From contig NC_062216.1 in assembly GCF_902686445.1 (NCBI RefSeq), positions 15,521,084 to 15,585,083 of the forward strand: a stretch of 64,000 bases of DNA, written 5' to 3'. Numbering within the stretch: position 1 is the stretch's first letter; the number at the start of each line of letters is the position of its first letter. The notes beneath the pieces are model-generated. The model was not told the DNA's origin and made no database searches. It worked only from the letters and a program-made list of their open reading frames with translations. Positions 12,051 to 24,720 of this stretch are shown piece after piece. The position numbers and the translations under genes are program-made. This DNA is from Sciurus carolinensis. Lineage: Eukaryota; Chordata; Mammalia; Rodentia; Sciuridae.

Positions 12051-12470
12051 ACCTCCCGCCTGCCACAATGCGCCACAAATGGCTTCCCCTGCTTCCGTCC
12101 TTCCTTCTGATAGTTTAGGATGATGACTATGGTTTAGAATGTTAATTTCAAAACATATCAGATCATGTCACAACTCGGTGCAAAACAATTTAATAGATTC
12201 CCATCTCTCTCAGCGGAAGTTGCACAGGATCGGGCCATCCTACCTCTCTGACCTCCTTTTGTCCTTTGTCACTCCATTCCAGCCGTATTGCACTGTAATG
12301 CGCCCAGCGTGATCCCAGACCAGGACCTTTGCACCTGCCGTTCCCTCTCTCTGGAATGTTCTTCTGTGCCCTTCCTCCCTCCCTCCCTTCTGGTCTCTGC
12401 ACAATGGAATCTCCTCAGAGACCCCTGAACATGTAATCTTAGAGACCACCTTTGTCATTTTCTATGCTCA
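12050..12470 (+). mobile_element. L2 LINE fragment
   Basis: Contains the well-known L2 pattern 'gacctttgcacctgccgttc', 'cctctctctggaatgttctt' and a following C/T-rich 'tcctcagagacccc' segment in that order. Highly diverged, non-coding. Confidence 0.65.
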
Positions 12471-12479
12471 CGTTCTATT

Positions 12480-13282
12480 TTTTTCTTTAAATGTAACAGC
12501 TGTATTGAGGTGTAATTGACACACAGTAAACTACACCTATTTATAAGTTCTGACGTCCGTATACATCAGCGAAACCATCCTCACAATCAAGATAATGAGC
12601 CTATCCATCACTCCCAGACATTCACTCGCACTGCTCCGTGGTCCCTCCCTTCCGCTTCTTCCCCATACACAGGCAATTACTGATCTGCCTTCGGTCATGA
12701 TAGATTACTTTACTTCTTCAAGAATCTAGTAAAGTGGAACCACCCACTTTCGGCTGCTTTCCTTCCCTGTGTGTAATTGTTTTGAGATTCTTCCATATTA
12801 GAGCAGGTATCAGTGGTTCATTCCTTTTTACTGCTGAGTACTATTCCACTGAATGTGTTATCCATTCATCTACTGCCATATGGGGTATTTCTAGCTTTTG
12901 GTATTACAAATAAAGATGCTGTAAGTATTCATGGACAATGCTTTGCATATGTATGTTCTTTCCTTTCTCTTGGGTAAATACGTAGGGCAGAAATGACTTA
13001 GACCTATGATAGGTGTGTATCTAATTTTCAAGAAACTTTCAAACTGGTTTCCAATGTGGCTGGAGCATTTTACCAATCCATCAGCAGTGTTTGCCAGTTC
13101 CAGTTTCTCCAAATCTTTGCCAATACTTCCAGCAATTTTAAAAGGTGTATAGCGCATGTGGCATTAATTATGGATTTCCTTAATAACTAATTATGTTTAG
13201 CAACTTTTCATGTGCTTATTTGCCACCCAAATTCCTTGCATGGTGAAACGTCTGTTCAAATTTTTTTTGTCCACTACATTAG
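12480..13282 (-). mobile_element. Old L1M fragment, 3' end
   Basis: Reversed L1M landmarks: 'gtattgaggtgtaattgaca', 'ccatcctcacaatcaagata', 'tactgctgagtactattcca', 'cttgggtaaatacgtaggg', 'ttttcatgtgcttatttgcc'. The sequence then breaks into an unrelated LTR-like segment. Confidence 0.8.
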
Positions 13283-13283
13283 T

Positions 13284-13735
13284 TTTCTCTGCCCCCATTA
13301 CAAACATCATGGCTTCCAACAACACACGTTTGTTATCTCGCAGTGGCTGTGGCTTGGAGCCTGGGCATGGCTTAGCTGAGCCCTCAGCTTGGTGATGCTC
13401 CAGGCTGCAACCAAGTGCTGCCAGGCTGATTTATCCTCTGGATATTTGACCAGGGTGGACCCACTGCCAGGTTCTTCGGGTCATCAGTAGGATTCGCCTC
13501 CTTGCAGCTGTTGACTGGGTGCCCTGGCTCCTTACTAGTCTCATCTGGAGGCTGCTCCTAGCTCCTCAGGGCTGTCTGTGGTTCCCCACCAGGAGGATCA
13601 CTCCATAGGGAGTTTCAGAACATGGTCTTTTGCTCCTTTGGTGTCAGGGACGCTCTCTCCAGTCTGATAAGGCGGATGTTCATGAGACTGATATTCCATC
13701 GCCTTTTTCACCTTCTACAGGTTGAAAGCTAGTCT
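13284..13735 (-). mobile_element. MLT1-like LTR fragment within old L1M
   Basis: Shows the reversed MLT1 pattern: 'tgttatctcgcagtggctgt', 'ctgggcatggcttagctgag', 'tctcatctggaggctgctcc' and an A/G-rich tail. It lies between two L1M-like blocks, so it probably inserted into one. Confidence 0.5.
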
Positions 13736-13739
13736 TATT

Positions 13740-16290
13740 TTCAACCTGTGCCCAAGGAGGGTGATGATGACTCCCCTTGTCTCATCTGCAGAGACATTAG
13801 AGATCTTTCTGTCACTTACTTCTAATTTAATTCCATTGTAATTAGAGAATATAATTTGTCTGACTTGAATTCTTTAGAATTTGTTCAGACTTAAAGTTCT
13901 GGCCCAGAATATGGTCTATCCTGGTATGTGCTCTCTGTGGGCCTAAAGGAAGTGTGCATTCTGCTTTTGTTGGGTGGAGTTTTCTGGAAACATCGGTTAA
14001 GGAGTTGGTTGATAGTGTTGCTTCAGTCACCTATGTCCATATGGATTTCCTGTCTCTTCCTTCTAACAACTATTGAGAATGAAGCATTGAAATTCTTGAC
14101 TTGATTGTGAATTTGTCTATTTATCTTTGTGGTTTTAGTTTCACATATTTTGAAGGTTTTTCAGGTATGTCATCTTCTGGGAATTGCTTCATCTTCTTGA
14201 TGGATTGACCCCTTTGTCATTATGAAACAACCTGCTTTACCTCTGATATTCCTTGCTCCATAACTAATATTATCTGATATCAGTATAGTCCCTCCAGTTT
14301 TGGGGGAGTCATTTTAACATGTTGTATGATTTTGCTTTTAACATATTTTTTTTTGTTCAATTTAAAGTATGTCTCTTAAGGGCAGCCTAAAAATCAGTCA
14401 TGCTTTTTTAATCAATCTCAAAGTCTCTGTCTTTTAATTGGAGAATTTAGACCTTTACATTTAATGTGATTATTAACACAGTGAGGTTTAAATCTGTTTT
14501 CTTGTTAGTTCTATTGTCTTGCTTGTTTTTTGTTCTCATTTTCCTCTTTTTCACCTTCTTTTGGAGTAATTGATTACTTTTGGAGTATTTATTATCTTAT
14601 TTGTCAACTAATGATAACTTTTCATTTTTCACTTTAGTGTTTGCTTTAGGGTTTATATGCATGTATTTAATTTTTCAGCTTAACTTTAAGTGTTGTTACA
14701 AGTACTTCACATATAGTGTAAGAACCTTATAGAAGTGTACTTCTGTTTCTATCTGATGTCCATTGTGCTTCTATGCCACACATTTTACTGTTGTATGTTA
14801 CAAAGTCCACACAATGAAACTGTTACTTTTGTGTGCTAATTATATTTAAAATGTATTTAAATAATAGGAGACAAGTCTTACATATTCACCTACGCCATTA
14901 CTATAGAGGGAGCCCTTCATTTCTTTTCCTGGACCTCTATTTCCATCTGGTTTCATTTTCCTTCTGCCTGAAGGATTTCCTTAACATTTCTTATACTCTA
15001 GGTGTGCTGGTGATGAATTCTTTCAGCTTTTGTAGGTCTCAAAAGTCATTATTCTGCCTTTGGTTTTGAAAGATATTTTTGCTTCTGTAGAATTCTACCT
15101 TGACAAATTTTTCTTTCAGTAACATAAAGATGTTGCTTCACCGCTTTCTGGCTTGCATTGTTTCTGATGAGATATCTGCTGTCATATTATCCTTATTCCA
15201 CTATATACAACTACTGGTTTTTTTTCTTCTTCTTGCTGCTTTAAAGATGTTCTCTTTATCATTGGTTTTTGAGCAATTTGATTATGATGTATCTTTCTAT
15301 AATTGTCTTCGTGTTTCTTGTGCTTGGGGTTCATTGAGATTCTTGAGTCTATGGATTTATAACTTTTATCAAATTTGGAAAAATGTGAGCTTTTTTTCCT
15401 CCAAATATTTTTCTGTCCTCCCTTCCTCCTCTTTCTTTGGCTTCAGTCATAAATATATGCAGACACTTGAAGTTGTTCCACAACCTCTCCCATTCTTAAA
15501 AATTATTTTTCTCTCTCAGTTTCATTTTGGATAGTTTCCATTGATATGTAGTCATCATTTTTTAATATTTTACACTGCAATATCTAATAAGTTATTAATC
15601 CAATGTCATTTAATTTAATCTCATATACTTCGGTTTTAATCTCTAGAATTCCTTTTTTTGTGTCTTTTATGTCTCTAATTTTTTGAGTTACAGTCATACA
15701 AGAACTTTTAAAAATCCTTGTCTGCTAATTCCAATATCTGTGTCAATTTTGAGTTGGTTTTAACTGGTTAATTTTTCTCCTCATCATGTTTTGTATTTTC
15801 CTATTCATCTGTGTATCTGGTCATTTTTGATTGGATGCCATCCATGGTGGTTTTTACCTCCCTGGATTCTGTATATTTTTGTTTCCCTATGAATATTCTT
15901 GAGCTTGTGCTGTTTTGGAGTTAAGTTGCTTGGAATCAGTGACCTTTTGGGGCTTGTGCTTAATATTTATCAGGTAGGACCAAAGCAATGGTCATTCTAG
16001 GTCTAATTATTCCTCTTGATTCAAGAAAGATCTGTGAATTCTACATTTTTGCAGTATGGCTGTTGGGAATAACTGATTCTGCCTGTGAGAACATTGGGTG
16101 CTGGTCTTTCTAATCCTTTCAGATGGCTCTTTCCATGGCCCTGGATTCTCCAAACTCACATGAGGACTCAGAGGACTACTCAGTGGGAACCCTGCCCTGA
16201 TCTCTCTGTTTTCTCTCCTCTTCTACTCTGTCCTTGGAACTCCAGCTGCCTTGACTTCCTGGATGCTAGGTTTGTTCTCCTCAGCTGAAG
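13740..16290 (-). mobile_element. Old L1M block (5' half), T-rich on plus strand
   Basis: Typical reversed old-L1 text: 'ggcccagaatatggtctatc', 'tgttgggtggagttttctgg', 'gcttgcattgtttctgatga', 'gagcaatttgattatgatgt' and 'ttcttgtgcttggggttcat'. May be the 5' part of the element at 12480-13282 with an internal deletion, or a second copy. Apparent open frames here (for example 15100-15534) are T-rich antisense shadows. Confidence 0.7.
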
Positions 16291-16539
16291 GAGTTTGCTG
16301 GGCTCCCTCTGGGTTCTTCCTCCTGGGCATTACCTAGAAACTTAACCTCGGACTACTGTAGGAATCACCGGGTTTATTTCTCATCTCTCAGGAGTCACTG
16401 TCCGTTGTTGCCTGATGTTCAGTATCTTATGAACCGGTACATTTTAGGTTTTGTAAATATTTTGTATGTTTCAGGCAGGAAGTTAATGGTCCTTTTTATT
16501 CAATCCTTACAGGAAACTCCAATTCTTTTTTACTTTTCT

Positions 16540-16715
16540 TCATAATTTCTACCACTACCTGATATTATATGTGTATTTTTTCATTGTTACAAGGATACAA
16601 GTTCTATGATAGTAGGGTTTTAAAAACTGTTGTTCACTACTGAGTACCCTTTACCTAGACTACTGTTACGTGATAGATGCTCAGTATATATTTACTAGTG
16701 GATTAAAGGATGTGC
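16540..16715 (+). mobile_element. L2 3' end fragment
   Basis: 'acaagttctatgatagtagg' followed by 'actgagtaccctttacctag' and 'atagatgctcagtatatatt' matches the order of the L2 3' terminus. Confidence 0.55.
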
Positions 16716-16839
16716 CTATAATCATCTCACCACCCAGCCACCATTCTAGCCATGTTGATCTTTTCATGCCCTCTCTCTCTCTCTCTGTCAGGTCTCTGTC
16801 TCTGTACTTCTGCTCATACTACTTGGCAAAATCCTCCTT

Positions 16840-17060
16840 CTCTTTTCTGAAGTGTTTACCCACATTTTAAGTTCCAGCTCCAATATTTCCTTCTCCGTAA
16901 ATCCTTCTAGGATGTTGTGGCTGAGGCAGATCTCTCTGTCTTCTGGGTCTTTTGCACCACAAAATTTATAACTCCATGGCTCCCTCACCTAAGGTAATGT
17001 GAGCTCTTCGAGGGCCTTCTCATTTCCCTCTGTACCTGGCATGGTATGAGTTTCAAAAAA
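16840..17060 (+). mobile_element. L2 fragment
   Basis: 'agttccagctccaatatttc', 'ttctccgtaaatccttctag' and 'gtgagctcttcgagggcctt' follow the L2 3' region order. Weak, old copy. Confidence 0.45.
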
Positions 17061-17464
17061 TACACGTTGGTACTAGTTGAGGTTCTGCTGTCTGCGTACC
17101 TCATGGGTAGAGAGAATCTTCTGTTTCTCCTTTATCTTCATATTTTTTTTCATGTGTCTCTTTCATAGGCTGGTGATCTGTTTCTTTAGAAATTTTCAGA
17201 AGCCAGGGTGTTCGAATTGGATTGGAACAGAGAGTTTTGAAGATGTTTGAGATTTAAGGTCTGAGGTTTAGAAATGGACTGAGACAGAACAGAGGATGAC
17301 TCTTGAGGTGAGGGTCTAATATTTTGTGAGCATTTATTTTATCCAATCATTGTCTATTATTTCTTTTAATGCCTCCATGGGACCACAGCCTCACAATGCT
17401 ATTATCAGGGATGACGTGATGAAACAGTGCTGCTTGTCTGTGAAGATGATAACACCGTGTAAAT

Positions 17465-17820
17465 CCTGTCTCTATGGACTGCACTGTGTCCCTCCAAAAT
17501 GAGTATGTTGAAGCCCTCATGCCCAGCGTGATGGTTTTGGAGGCAGGACCTTGGGGATGTAGTTAGGTTTAGATGAGGTCAGAGGGTGGGGCCTTCAAGG
17601 TGGAATTAGTGCCTTTCTAAGAAGAGACCCCAGGCAGCTTGCTCTCCTTCTCACCATGTGAGGAAACTGCCAATATGCCAGGAAGAGCATCCTCACCAGA
17701 AAACCACGCTGGCATCCTCCTCTTGAGCTGCTAGCCTCTAGAACTGAGGGAATATATTCACATTGTTTCAGGCACCCAGTTTACGACATTTTGTTATGGC
17801 AGCCCAAGTTGATATGACAC
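17465..17820 (+). mobile_element. MLT1-like MaLR LTR
   Basis: Near-complete plus-strand pattern: 'tatggactgcactgtgtccc', 'gtatgttgaagccctcatgc', 'gaggtcagagggtggggcct', 'accatgtgaggaaactgcc', 'ttttgttatggcagcccaag' and terminal 'atgacaca'. Confidence 0.82.
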
Positions 17821-19426
17821 ATGCCAAAAATTTTTTTTGTGATGTAAGAGGCTTGGCAAAACGAAGTCACATCTAGGAGACACTGTGCCTGTCACTTCCC
17901 TTGCTCAACCTTGTGGAGCATGAGAGAGCACAGATGCTTCCTGAATCAGGCTGGTGCATGTCTGGGTGTCCACTTCCTTCCTGGGTTGGACAGGACTGCG
18001 CTGTGCCACAGTGTGGCTCTTTCCAGCTTTCCATCATGGGGCCAAGGTCATCCTGGTGGCCCAGTGGCTCCAGGAAGCTCTTAGAAGCAGTATCCTTTCC
18101 TCCTTTGATTATAGGTGCAGTGCTTTGTGCCACTGAAGTGCCATGTTAGCTCTGAGAATGAACCTTGGGACACTTTGACTTAGGTCACTAGAGAACAGAG
18201 TCCCTGGAGGATATTTGATCCACCCCTACCTCTAATCCACATAATCATGCTCAAAATCCCCATCAGGTCTCCATGAAGACCCTCTGCCTCCCCGCAGGTC
18301 TTTCCTTCTGAAGTTTCTCCACTGCTCGCCCAGTGTGATCACCCTCCCCTCTGCTGTCAGCAGACACAACCATGAAACCTTGTTCTAGCTTGTTCCTGGC
18401 TAAGTGGTGGTCTCACTACCAACTCTCAGCCGTACCCAATCCTCCTCTTCTTGTTAATGGCCTGTGAACCTTGTCCTTTGTTCATCTCCCCAGTTAATGC
18501 TTCAGGTGACTGCAATCCTTCCTGAGCCCTCCCTTTGCCTGGGATGATCTTGCCAAGTAGGATCTTGCCTGTTGGTCCCTAGAAAGAAGAGACCTTGGCA
18601 GGTGCCCAGTCTACCAGAAGAACCATCGCCAGCATTTGTAAAGCCTGGTATGTGTCCTGGGGTGAGCTTACAATGGTCACAGTTCCCTTCTGGGAATATG
18701 GCCATTTGGGGCTCTAAAGATAACAGCTTGGATATATTTCCTGTTTGAAGTATCTTTTTCTCTGTTTAAAATCATTTTTTTTTTCTGTTTGAAAGGAACC
18801 TGGATTTTACAAATTTGCTTGTTCATGTTTATGATTTTAGACCTCTTATCTCTATATCCATAAGAGGACAGGTGGACTGGCCATTCTTATCTCTGTCACA
18901 CTCAGGGGGACTGTTGTCAGATTGCCTGGTTCACATGACGGGGATATTTTTCTTCTAGTCTTGATCCTGTTCCCTGGTAAGCTGGAGATTTGTCTTAACA
19001 CTCAGCTCCCCCTGCCCTGGTATACAGGGCATGTGTGGATGTGTGATCTTTTAAAAATGATATTTTGCACTTTATTTATTCATATTCAAATTCATCATAG
19101 AGTAGATTGTTTCAGGGGACCTGAGCAGTAGCATCAGCAGCTGCTTCTTGGGCTCCACTGGAGCCACAGGGTGATGGCTGCATCACTTCTCAGTGGGACA
19201 CATCTTTACAGACAGTTGGACCCATCAAAAGGAAAGTTTCCCCACAAACTCTTTTAGGAGTAGGACCGTAAAGTTGAAGGAAGCTTGTGGGAAACACCAG
19301 GAGGAAATTTTGCCTGCACTTCTGATACCCGTCTTGGAGATCAGGATTGGGTTCTTGTTCTTCTGGTGGTGAAGGTTAAATGCCTGAGAAACTTCCAGGC
19401 AAGCATAGAAAATAAGAGACAGGAGG

Positions 19427-19430
<4 letters not shown>
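17821..19430. other. Unassigned, non-coding
   Basis: No recognised gene. Mixed unique sequence with a few T-rich runs. Open frames are short and overlap in several frames. Confidence 0.5.

Positions 19431-19502
<72 letters not shown>
19431..19502. repeat. (GA)36 microsatellite
   Basis: About 72 bp of pure GA. It creates an artefactual Arg-Glu repeat frame on the plus strand and Ser-Leu on the minus strand. Confidence 0.98.
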
Positions 19503-19506
<4 letters not shown>

Positions 19507-19956
19507 CTTCTCTGGAGATGAGGAGCCAGTACTCAGAGTTGGTATCCTCAGGAGTGGGGACGTCTTGCCTTTTTATAGACCCCCCTCCTTCTTTCCTGCC
19601 TAAGTGCGTAAAGGGGAGGTGAGCTGGCAGCAACTCACTTTCTTTTCTTTAATAATCAACTACTGTCCTTTGCCCACTTCTATATTCTGCCACATTAGCA
19701 CTATTACCTCAATGCAGTCTGCTTGCCTTGGACAACCTGGGTTGGAGAGCTGGGGACTACGTTTCTCTTGTTTAAACCTTGGGTATGGCTATACTAGAAG
19801 CCCCTGGTCCACAGTTTTGTCCTCGGAAGGATAGGGGATGAACAAGTAGAATAGGAAGAAGAGTTTCACATTCTTTGGGATCTCAACATGTTCTCGCCTC
19901 CAGACCACTGAGCCAGAGATCTTGCTGACTAGCATGATGTAGAAAACTTAAAACTG

Positions 19957-20226
19957 ACTTTAGATTATGTAGAGGGAAATGAGAGGGAGGAGGGGGCAGG
20001 GGTATGAAAGATAGTGGACTGAGACAGACATCATGACCCTATGTACACATATGATCACACGAATGGTGTGAATCTACATTGTGCACAACCATAGAAATGA
20101 AATGATGTACCCTATTTGTGTACAATGAGTCAAAATGCAGTCTGTAAATATAAAAATAATAATAATAAAAAAATTTAAGCCAGTACAAATACAAAAAAAA
20201 AAAAAAAAAAAAAAAAAAAAGAAAGA
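19957..20226 (+). mobile_element. Severely 5'-truncated L1 with poly-A tail and target duplication
   Basis: A 3'-UTR piece of the rodent L1 also seen at 2400-2640 ('tatgtacacatatgatc', 'acattgtgcacaacc'), ending in an A-rich tail with a long pure A run to 20220. The perfect 14-bp repeat AAAACTTAAAACTG flanks it (19943-19956 and 20227-20240), so it is a real and fairly recent retrotransposition event. Confidence 0.88.
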
Positions 20227-20240
20227 AAAACTTAAAACTG

Positions 20241-21470
20241 GGTTTAGTTGTCAAGTGCTCTGGCAAAAAGTGAGTCTTACTCTCCCGGCACCTAGTTTAA
20301 CCAGAACTTTTTAACGAGGGAAAAGAAAGGTAGCAGAACTGGCGAAGACCTGTGCAAACAACAAATCAAAAGTGTCCAACTGGGACCTTTTCAAATTGAA
20401 AGTGTGTTATAAATTTTACATTGCTTGGAAAACATTTAGTTATAATAAAATTTAGTGAGGTGACCTGAGCGTGGCTGATGGATCTTGTAATAAGAACAGA
20501 TTTCAGGACAATTACCTGAGGCACAAACCTGGGCATAAGATGGTTGGGCTCAGGTTTCTGTCCTACTCTTGGAGGTTGAATTTTCTCAGCTCTCAAAACC
20601 ATCTGTGGCCCAATTTCTGTAGATGCCAATTTGTTCTTGGTGTAGCCCCTTGCGTTGTGTGGTTGATTTAGAAACAATAGCTGAGTACCACACCAGAGTG
20701 TCATTTGTGCCTAGAGTTGGAAACAGACTTGAAAGGTGGCCTCCCAGGCCTAGGAATTTGCTTACTTTTAATGCTTCCAGGAATATTGATCCATCATCAG
20801 GACAAAAATCGAGGTTGGTCCCATCCTATATAAAGGGCAGCACCAACTTTTGCCAAATACAGATTTACTAGTTTGGGGACATCTACAGAAAGCCTATGCC
20901 TGATGCACTAGATGAAGGGTGGTTTCTCAGGCTGGTGTCCTATGAGGAGTAGACAGGCTCTGGGATAAGACTTTTCAGTCACAGACCATATTTTAAATGA
21001 ATTCTCACCCGGCGGTCAAGTCCATCAGAGCAATCTTAGATCAGGTGTTGTTTTCAGGGATGCTTGCTTAGCCTTTGTGTTGGTTATCAACTGATACCTG
21101 AGCTCATCAAAGACCCATGGTTATTGATACTTATACATACTGGGCACTAAAATGTTATAATCAAGGTCAGGATCAGTAAATAATCAGGGAAGTGTCTGGA
21201 ACCCCATCATTTGGATTTATTCCTTAATGGTTTGGTATCGCTGGATGAGAGGGAGACATGTTAGTTCCACGGTGACGAATGGAGAGCCAGGCACACCTTG
21301 TTTATATTCAGATCATACTTTTTATTGCCTTGAACTAGCAGTGGCCTGAAGAGACAAAGGGTCTGATAACTCTGCTGCTGGAAGGTGACCTCCAGAGCAA
21401 AGACTACAGAGCGCATTACCAATTTTGATCGGTGTTTCAAATGCTTTATCTGCTTTTTAAACAAAAATAG
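20241..21470. other. Unassigned, non-coding
   Basis: No gene or recognisable repeat. Short overlapping frames only. Confidence 0.5.
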
Positions 21471-21471
21471 T

Positions 21472-21612
21472 GTGTGGTTTGGGGCATGGACTTTGGGTTT
21501 GACTGGCTGGGTTCAAATGTAGATTTCATCATTTATCAGTCACGTGTCCCTGGGCCTCATTTTCTTCCTCTGTATGCTGCGAAGAGGTAGTCGGACCAGG
21601 TTCCTTGGTGAG
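21472..21612 (+). mobile_element. MIR SINE
   Basis: 'ggcatggactttgggtttga', 'ctggctgggttcaaatgtag' and 'cctgggcctcattttcttcc' follow the MIR core order. Confidence 0.7.
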
Positions 21613-22612
21613 TTCACCTCATGCATGTAGAATTCTGGCCTACGGCAAGAGTTGGCTTTGACAGCCCGTCCATTTTATTCCTATAATATTGGCTTACAAA
21701 TTCTGGGCTAAAATTTTTATGGCCAGTCCCTCTGGTGCCGACTTGCTCACCAGTTTAGCTGCATGCTGGAATTAACGAAAGACTTCATGAAGTCTTCAGA
21801 AGGAGACTTGTGGCCTCTCATTTCTGCTGGCACCTCCACCTGGAGAAGGGATGACTTCTCCCCACCATTGTCCTTGCAGGGCTGCTCAGCTCAGCTCTGA
21901 CCAGAGGTACCATCTGTGCCCTTGGTTCTGCTGTCAGTCAAGGTCATGGGTTGGACTTGGCAGCCCAGACTAGGTTGTACCATGAGTGCTTTTTGGGGTG
22001 AACCTCCTTGAGATAATCATCTTTCATTATTGATTTCTAGAAACTCTGTTGGGAGAAACAGTATTTTGAGAGACGTTTCAAGTTAGTCTGGAGTCTAACT
22101 CCTCACATTCCTGCTCACATGTCACTAGAGCTGGACACTGAGTCTTGTCCTTCCATCCTTACTAATCTCCTGCCCTTGATTCAATTGCTTTTTCCTTATG
22201 ACCTTTGGTAGAATGTGCCCAGGCCATACTGGGTGTGGTTGAAGAAACCATGTGGGGATATTTCCTCAAGGATGTTGCTCATGACATCACATGATGTGTG
22301 ATGTGACCTTGGAGAAGATGTCTCCTCTGGTCTTAGGGCTCAGTACAGCTCCACCTCCAATCAACTGAGAATTGAATAAGCAACCAAGCTTCCTTTCCAC
22401 CCTGGCTTCTATGATGTTTGGGGCAGTGTGTGGTTGACTCAGATCTTTGTCGTTGTCACCTTCTTCAGTCCCATTTCCAGTTTCTGCTTTATCCCTACCT
22501 TCATTCCTTCTCTTCTTTTGCTGTCGTAATCCCTTTGTCTTGTTGCTCTGACGTAATCTCGTAAGCCTCCTTAGAACTTGTCTGTGCAAAGTGATGACAT
22601 ACAAAAATAAAT
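21613..22612. other. Unassigned, non-coding
   Basis: No supported gene. A Lys/Arg-rich 105-codon minus-strand frame (22287-22604) has no recognised family or context. Confidence 0.45.
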
Positions 22613-22745
22613 AACTTCAGGGAGCGGGGTATCATTCCCGCTGAACGGATGAGGAAACCGAGGCTCTGCAGGGCAAACCAAGTTGCCTAGGGTCATAAAG
22701 TAAGGTGGAGCTCAGGCCGATGGACTCTGCTGCCTGCTCTCTCCT
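22612..22745 (-). mobile_element. MIR SINE
   Basis: 'gatgaggaaaccgaggctct', 'aagttgcctagggtcataaa' and 'ggtggagctcaggcc' are the MIR core read from its other strand. Confidence 0.72.
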
Positions 22746-23099
22746 CACTCACCTTTTCATGCTCAGAAATACCTGCAGAGAGATCTCTTAGGGAATCTGA
22801 GGAGCCAATACCAGAGGCTGGTGGGGCGAAACTGATGAGAAGTGAAAGCTACACTTCCATTTTATATTCAGGAAGGACATATTTATGGAACATTTTGGTC
22901 ATCAGGGTATAAGTAATCTGTGGAGTCAATCCCAATTGCATTGTAACCTTGATGAACTGAGACTGGTTAGCTCGGGTAATTGAATTGTCAAGTTAACTGA
23001 GAGTCAACTCAATAGACTGCACTTTTCCATCCTGACTATTGGTTTTCTTTATGTCTCTGACTGTATTCCTGCCTCAATTACTATAATGCAGAGCACATG

Positions 23100-23203
23100 T
23101 TGGAACCATTATTACAATTCTATAATAATATGCATAATATTATAATATTATAATATAATTCTATTAATATAATTATTATAATATTATAATATAATTCTAT
23201 AGT
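23100..23203. repeat. AT-rich low-complexity block with an internal direct repeat
   Basis: Almost pure A/T. A segment of about 25 bp ending 'aatattataatataattcta' occurs twice about 35 bp apart, once ending near 23164 and once near 23199, indicating local slippage. Confidence 0.8.
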
Positions 23204-23689
23204 CCATGCAACTTGTAGCATAAAGCCCTGTCCTTTGATTCAGGGAATAACAGTCATTTCCTTGGGCCTTGAGGTCAATCTTGTGTTTATCTGTTCTCTT
23301 TGAGCAAGACAGTAGGGGACACATGCACAGGGCAGGCCACTTACTGCACATGTGTTGCTCTTCTTCCCACCTGTCCACCTTCCTATCTAGGCTACTGACC
23401 TGGAGACAGCCAGATCTGGGTCTTTTGTGTTATGATTTACCTTAAATAGAAGTGCAGTGATTGCCTTTAGCTGCATGAGAGTCTGAGTTGGCAAGATTCT
23501 GTTCAATCAACATTTTGCTTGTCTCTATGACTTTCTATTGATCCATAGGCATTTATTGAGCCTCTTCTGAAAACAGAGTAAAATGTGCTGGGCTTGGAGG
23601 ATCTCAAGATGTATGGAGACTAGAAAAGTTTCTATTTCCAGGGGCTGAGCAGACCAAACTGACTGTGGTTGTTTTGTATGTTTAAGGTA

Positions 23690-23910
23690 GTTGAATCCCC
23701 TGTGTAGTGTATTGCAAAGCACACTGACCTCAGACCCACCACTGACATGCTGTAGGACTCAAGAAGATCTTTAACCAATCTGGGCCTCAAGTTCCTCATC
23801 TGCAAAATAGGGATGCAAATGTCTTTTTGGAACCTGGTTAGAAAGATTAGAGGTGATGTTTACAAAACTCTGGCACATAATAAGTGCTCAATAAATGGTA
23901 GTTGGTAATA
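23690..23910 (+). mobile_element. MIR SINE, nearly full length
   Basis: 'aaccaatctgggcctcaagt', 'tcctcatctgcaaaataggg' and 'acataataagtgctcaataa' in MIR order. Confidence 0.8.
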
Positions 23911-24359
23911 TGGTGTCTCTGAGCATTCTTTGCTTAGAAAAGCAGGGAAACATTTTCTTCCTAACCCCTTAGAGAACTGTGTTGAGAATAGGTGGTATAA
24001 TTTCTGTGAGGTCCCCTTCAATCACAGGTTGAAGGGCCAAGGTCTTTGTAAACTGCGGTCTGTGGATGTGCATTTTTGAGATTGACTATAACTGTCTGAA
24101 TCATAGTGAGGACGCACATGCACAGCTGTCAGGGATAATGCAACAGCCAGTATTTGCCTGGTCATTCATCACGCACAGCCACCCCGTGGAGAGAACTTCA
24201 TGCACTGGGCTTGTTCCACACACTATGCAACGAGAGATCAAACCAGCAGGAGAAAGTGTGGGTCTGTTCTGCTGAGAGAGGGCCGAGGGCCCTAGGAGGG
24301 GTAAAGAAAGAGGGAATGAGCAAGAGAGTAGTGAGGAGGATGCTAAGGGAACCATTTGA

Positions 24360-24720
24360 ACTGCTGAGACAAAATGCCAGAGACTGGGTGACTTCTAAAC
24401 CACAGAAGTTTATTTCTCACTGTTTTGAAGCTGAGAAGTCCAAGGTCAAGGCTTCTGCAAATTCAGTGTCTGATAAGGGCCGACTTTCTGGTTCATAGAT
24501 GTGGCCTCTAGTATCTGTCCTTAAATGAGGAAGGAGAGGGGTCTCTCTGGGGTGGTTTTTATGAGGTCATTAATCCCACCCATAAGGGCTCTGTGCTTGT
24601 GACCTGAGGGCGCCCTCCCTAACACCATCACCTTGCGGGTGAGGATTTCAGCATTTGGTTCTGGGGAGACATCAAGGAAAGTTTGAGGACAGATCTCTGC
24701 TCTGGTGCTTTGTAACTTAA
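24360..24720 (-). mobile_element. MLT1-like LTR
   Basis: Reversed MaLR landmarks: 'agactgggtgacttctaaac', 'agaagtttatttctcactgt', 'gaagtccaaggtcaaggctt' and 'tgaggtcattaatcccaccc'. Confidence 0.65.

Noticed and set aside
14833..15534. T-rich frames that look like membrane proteins (Phe/Leu-rich)
   Set aside because: They read the antisense strand of an old L1M, and hydrophobic content follows from T-rich codons.
19285..19633. Frames with long Arg-Glu or Ser-Leu repeats
   Set aside because: Produced by translating the (GA)36 microsatellite. The same applies to frames over 59594-59667 and 63270-63387.
22287..22604. Basic 105-codon minus-strand frame resembling a nucleic-acid-binding tail
   Set aside because: No recognisable fold or family, surrounded by repeats and without gene context. 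Likely chance.
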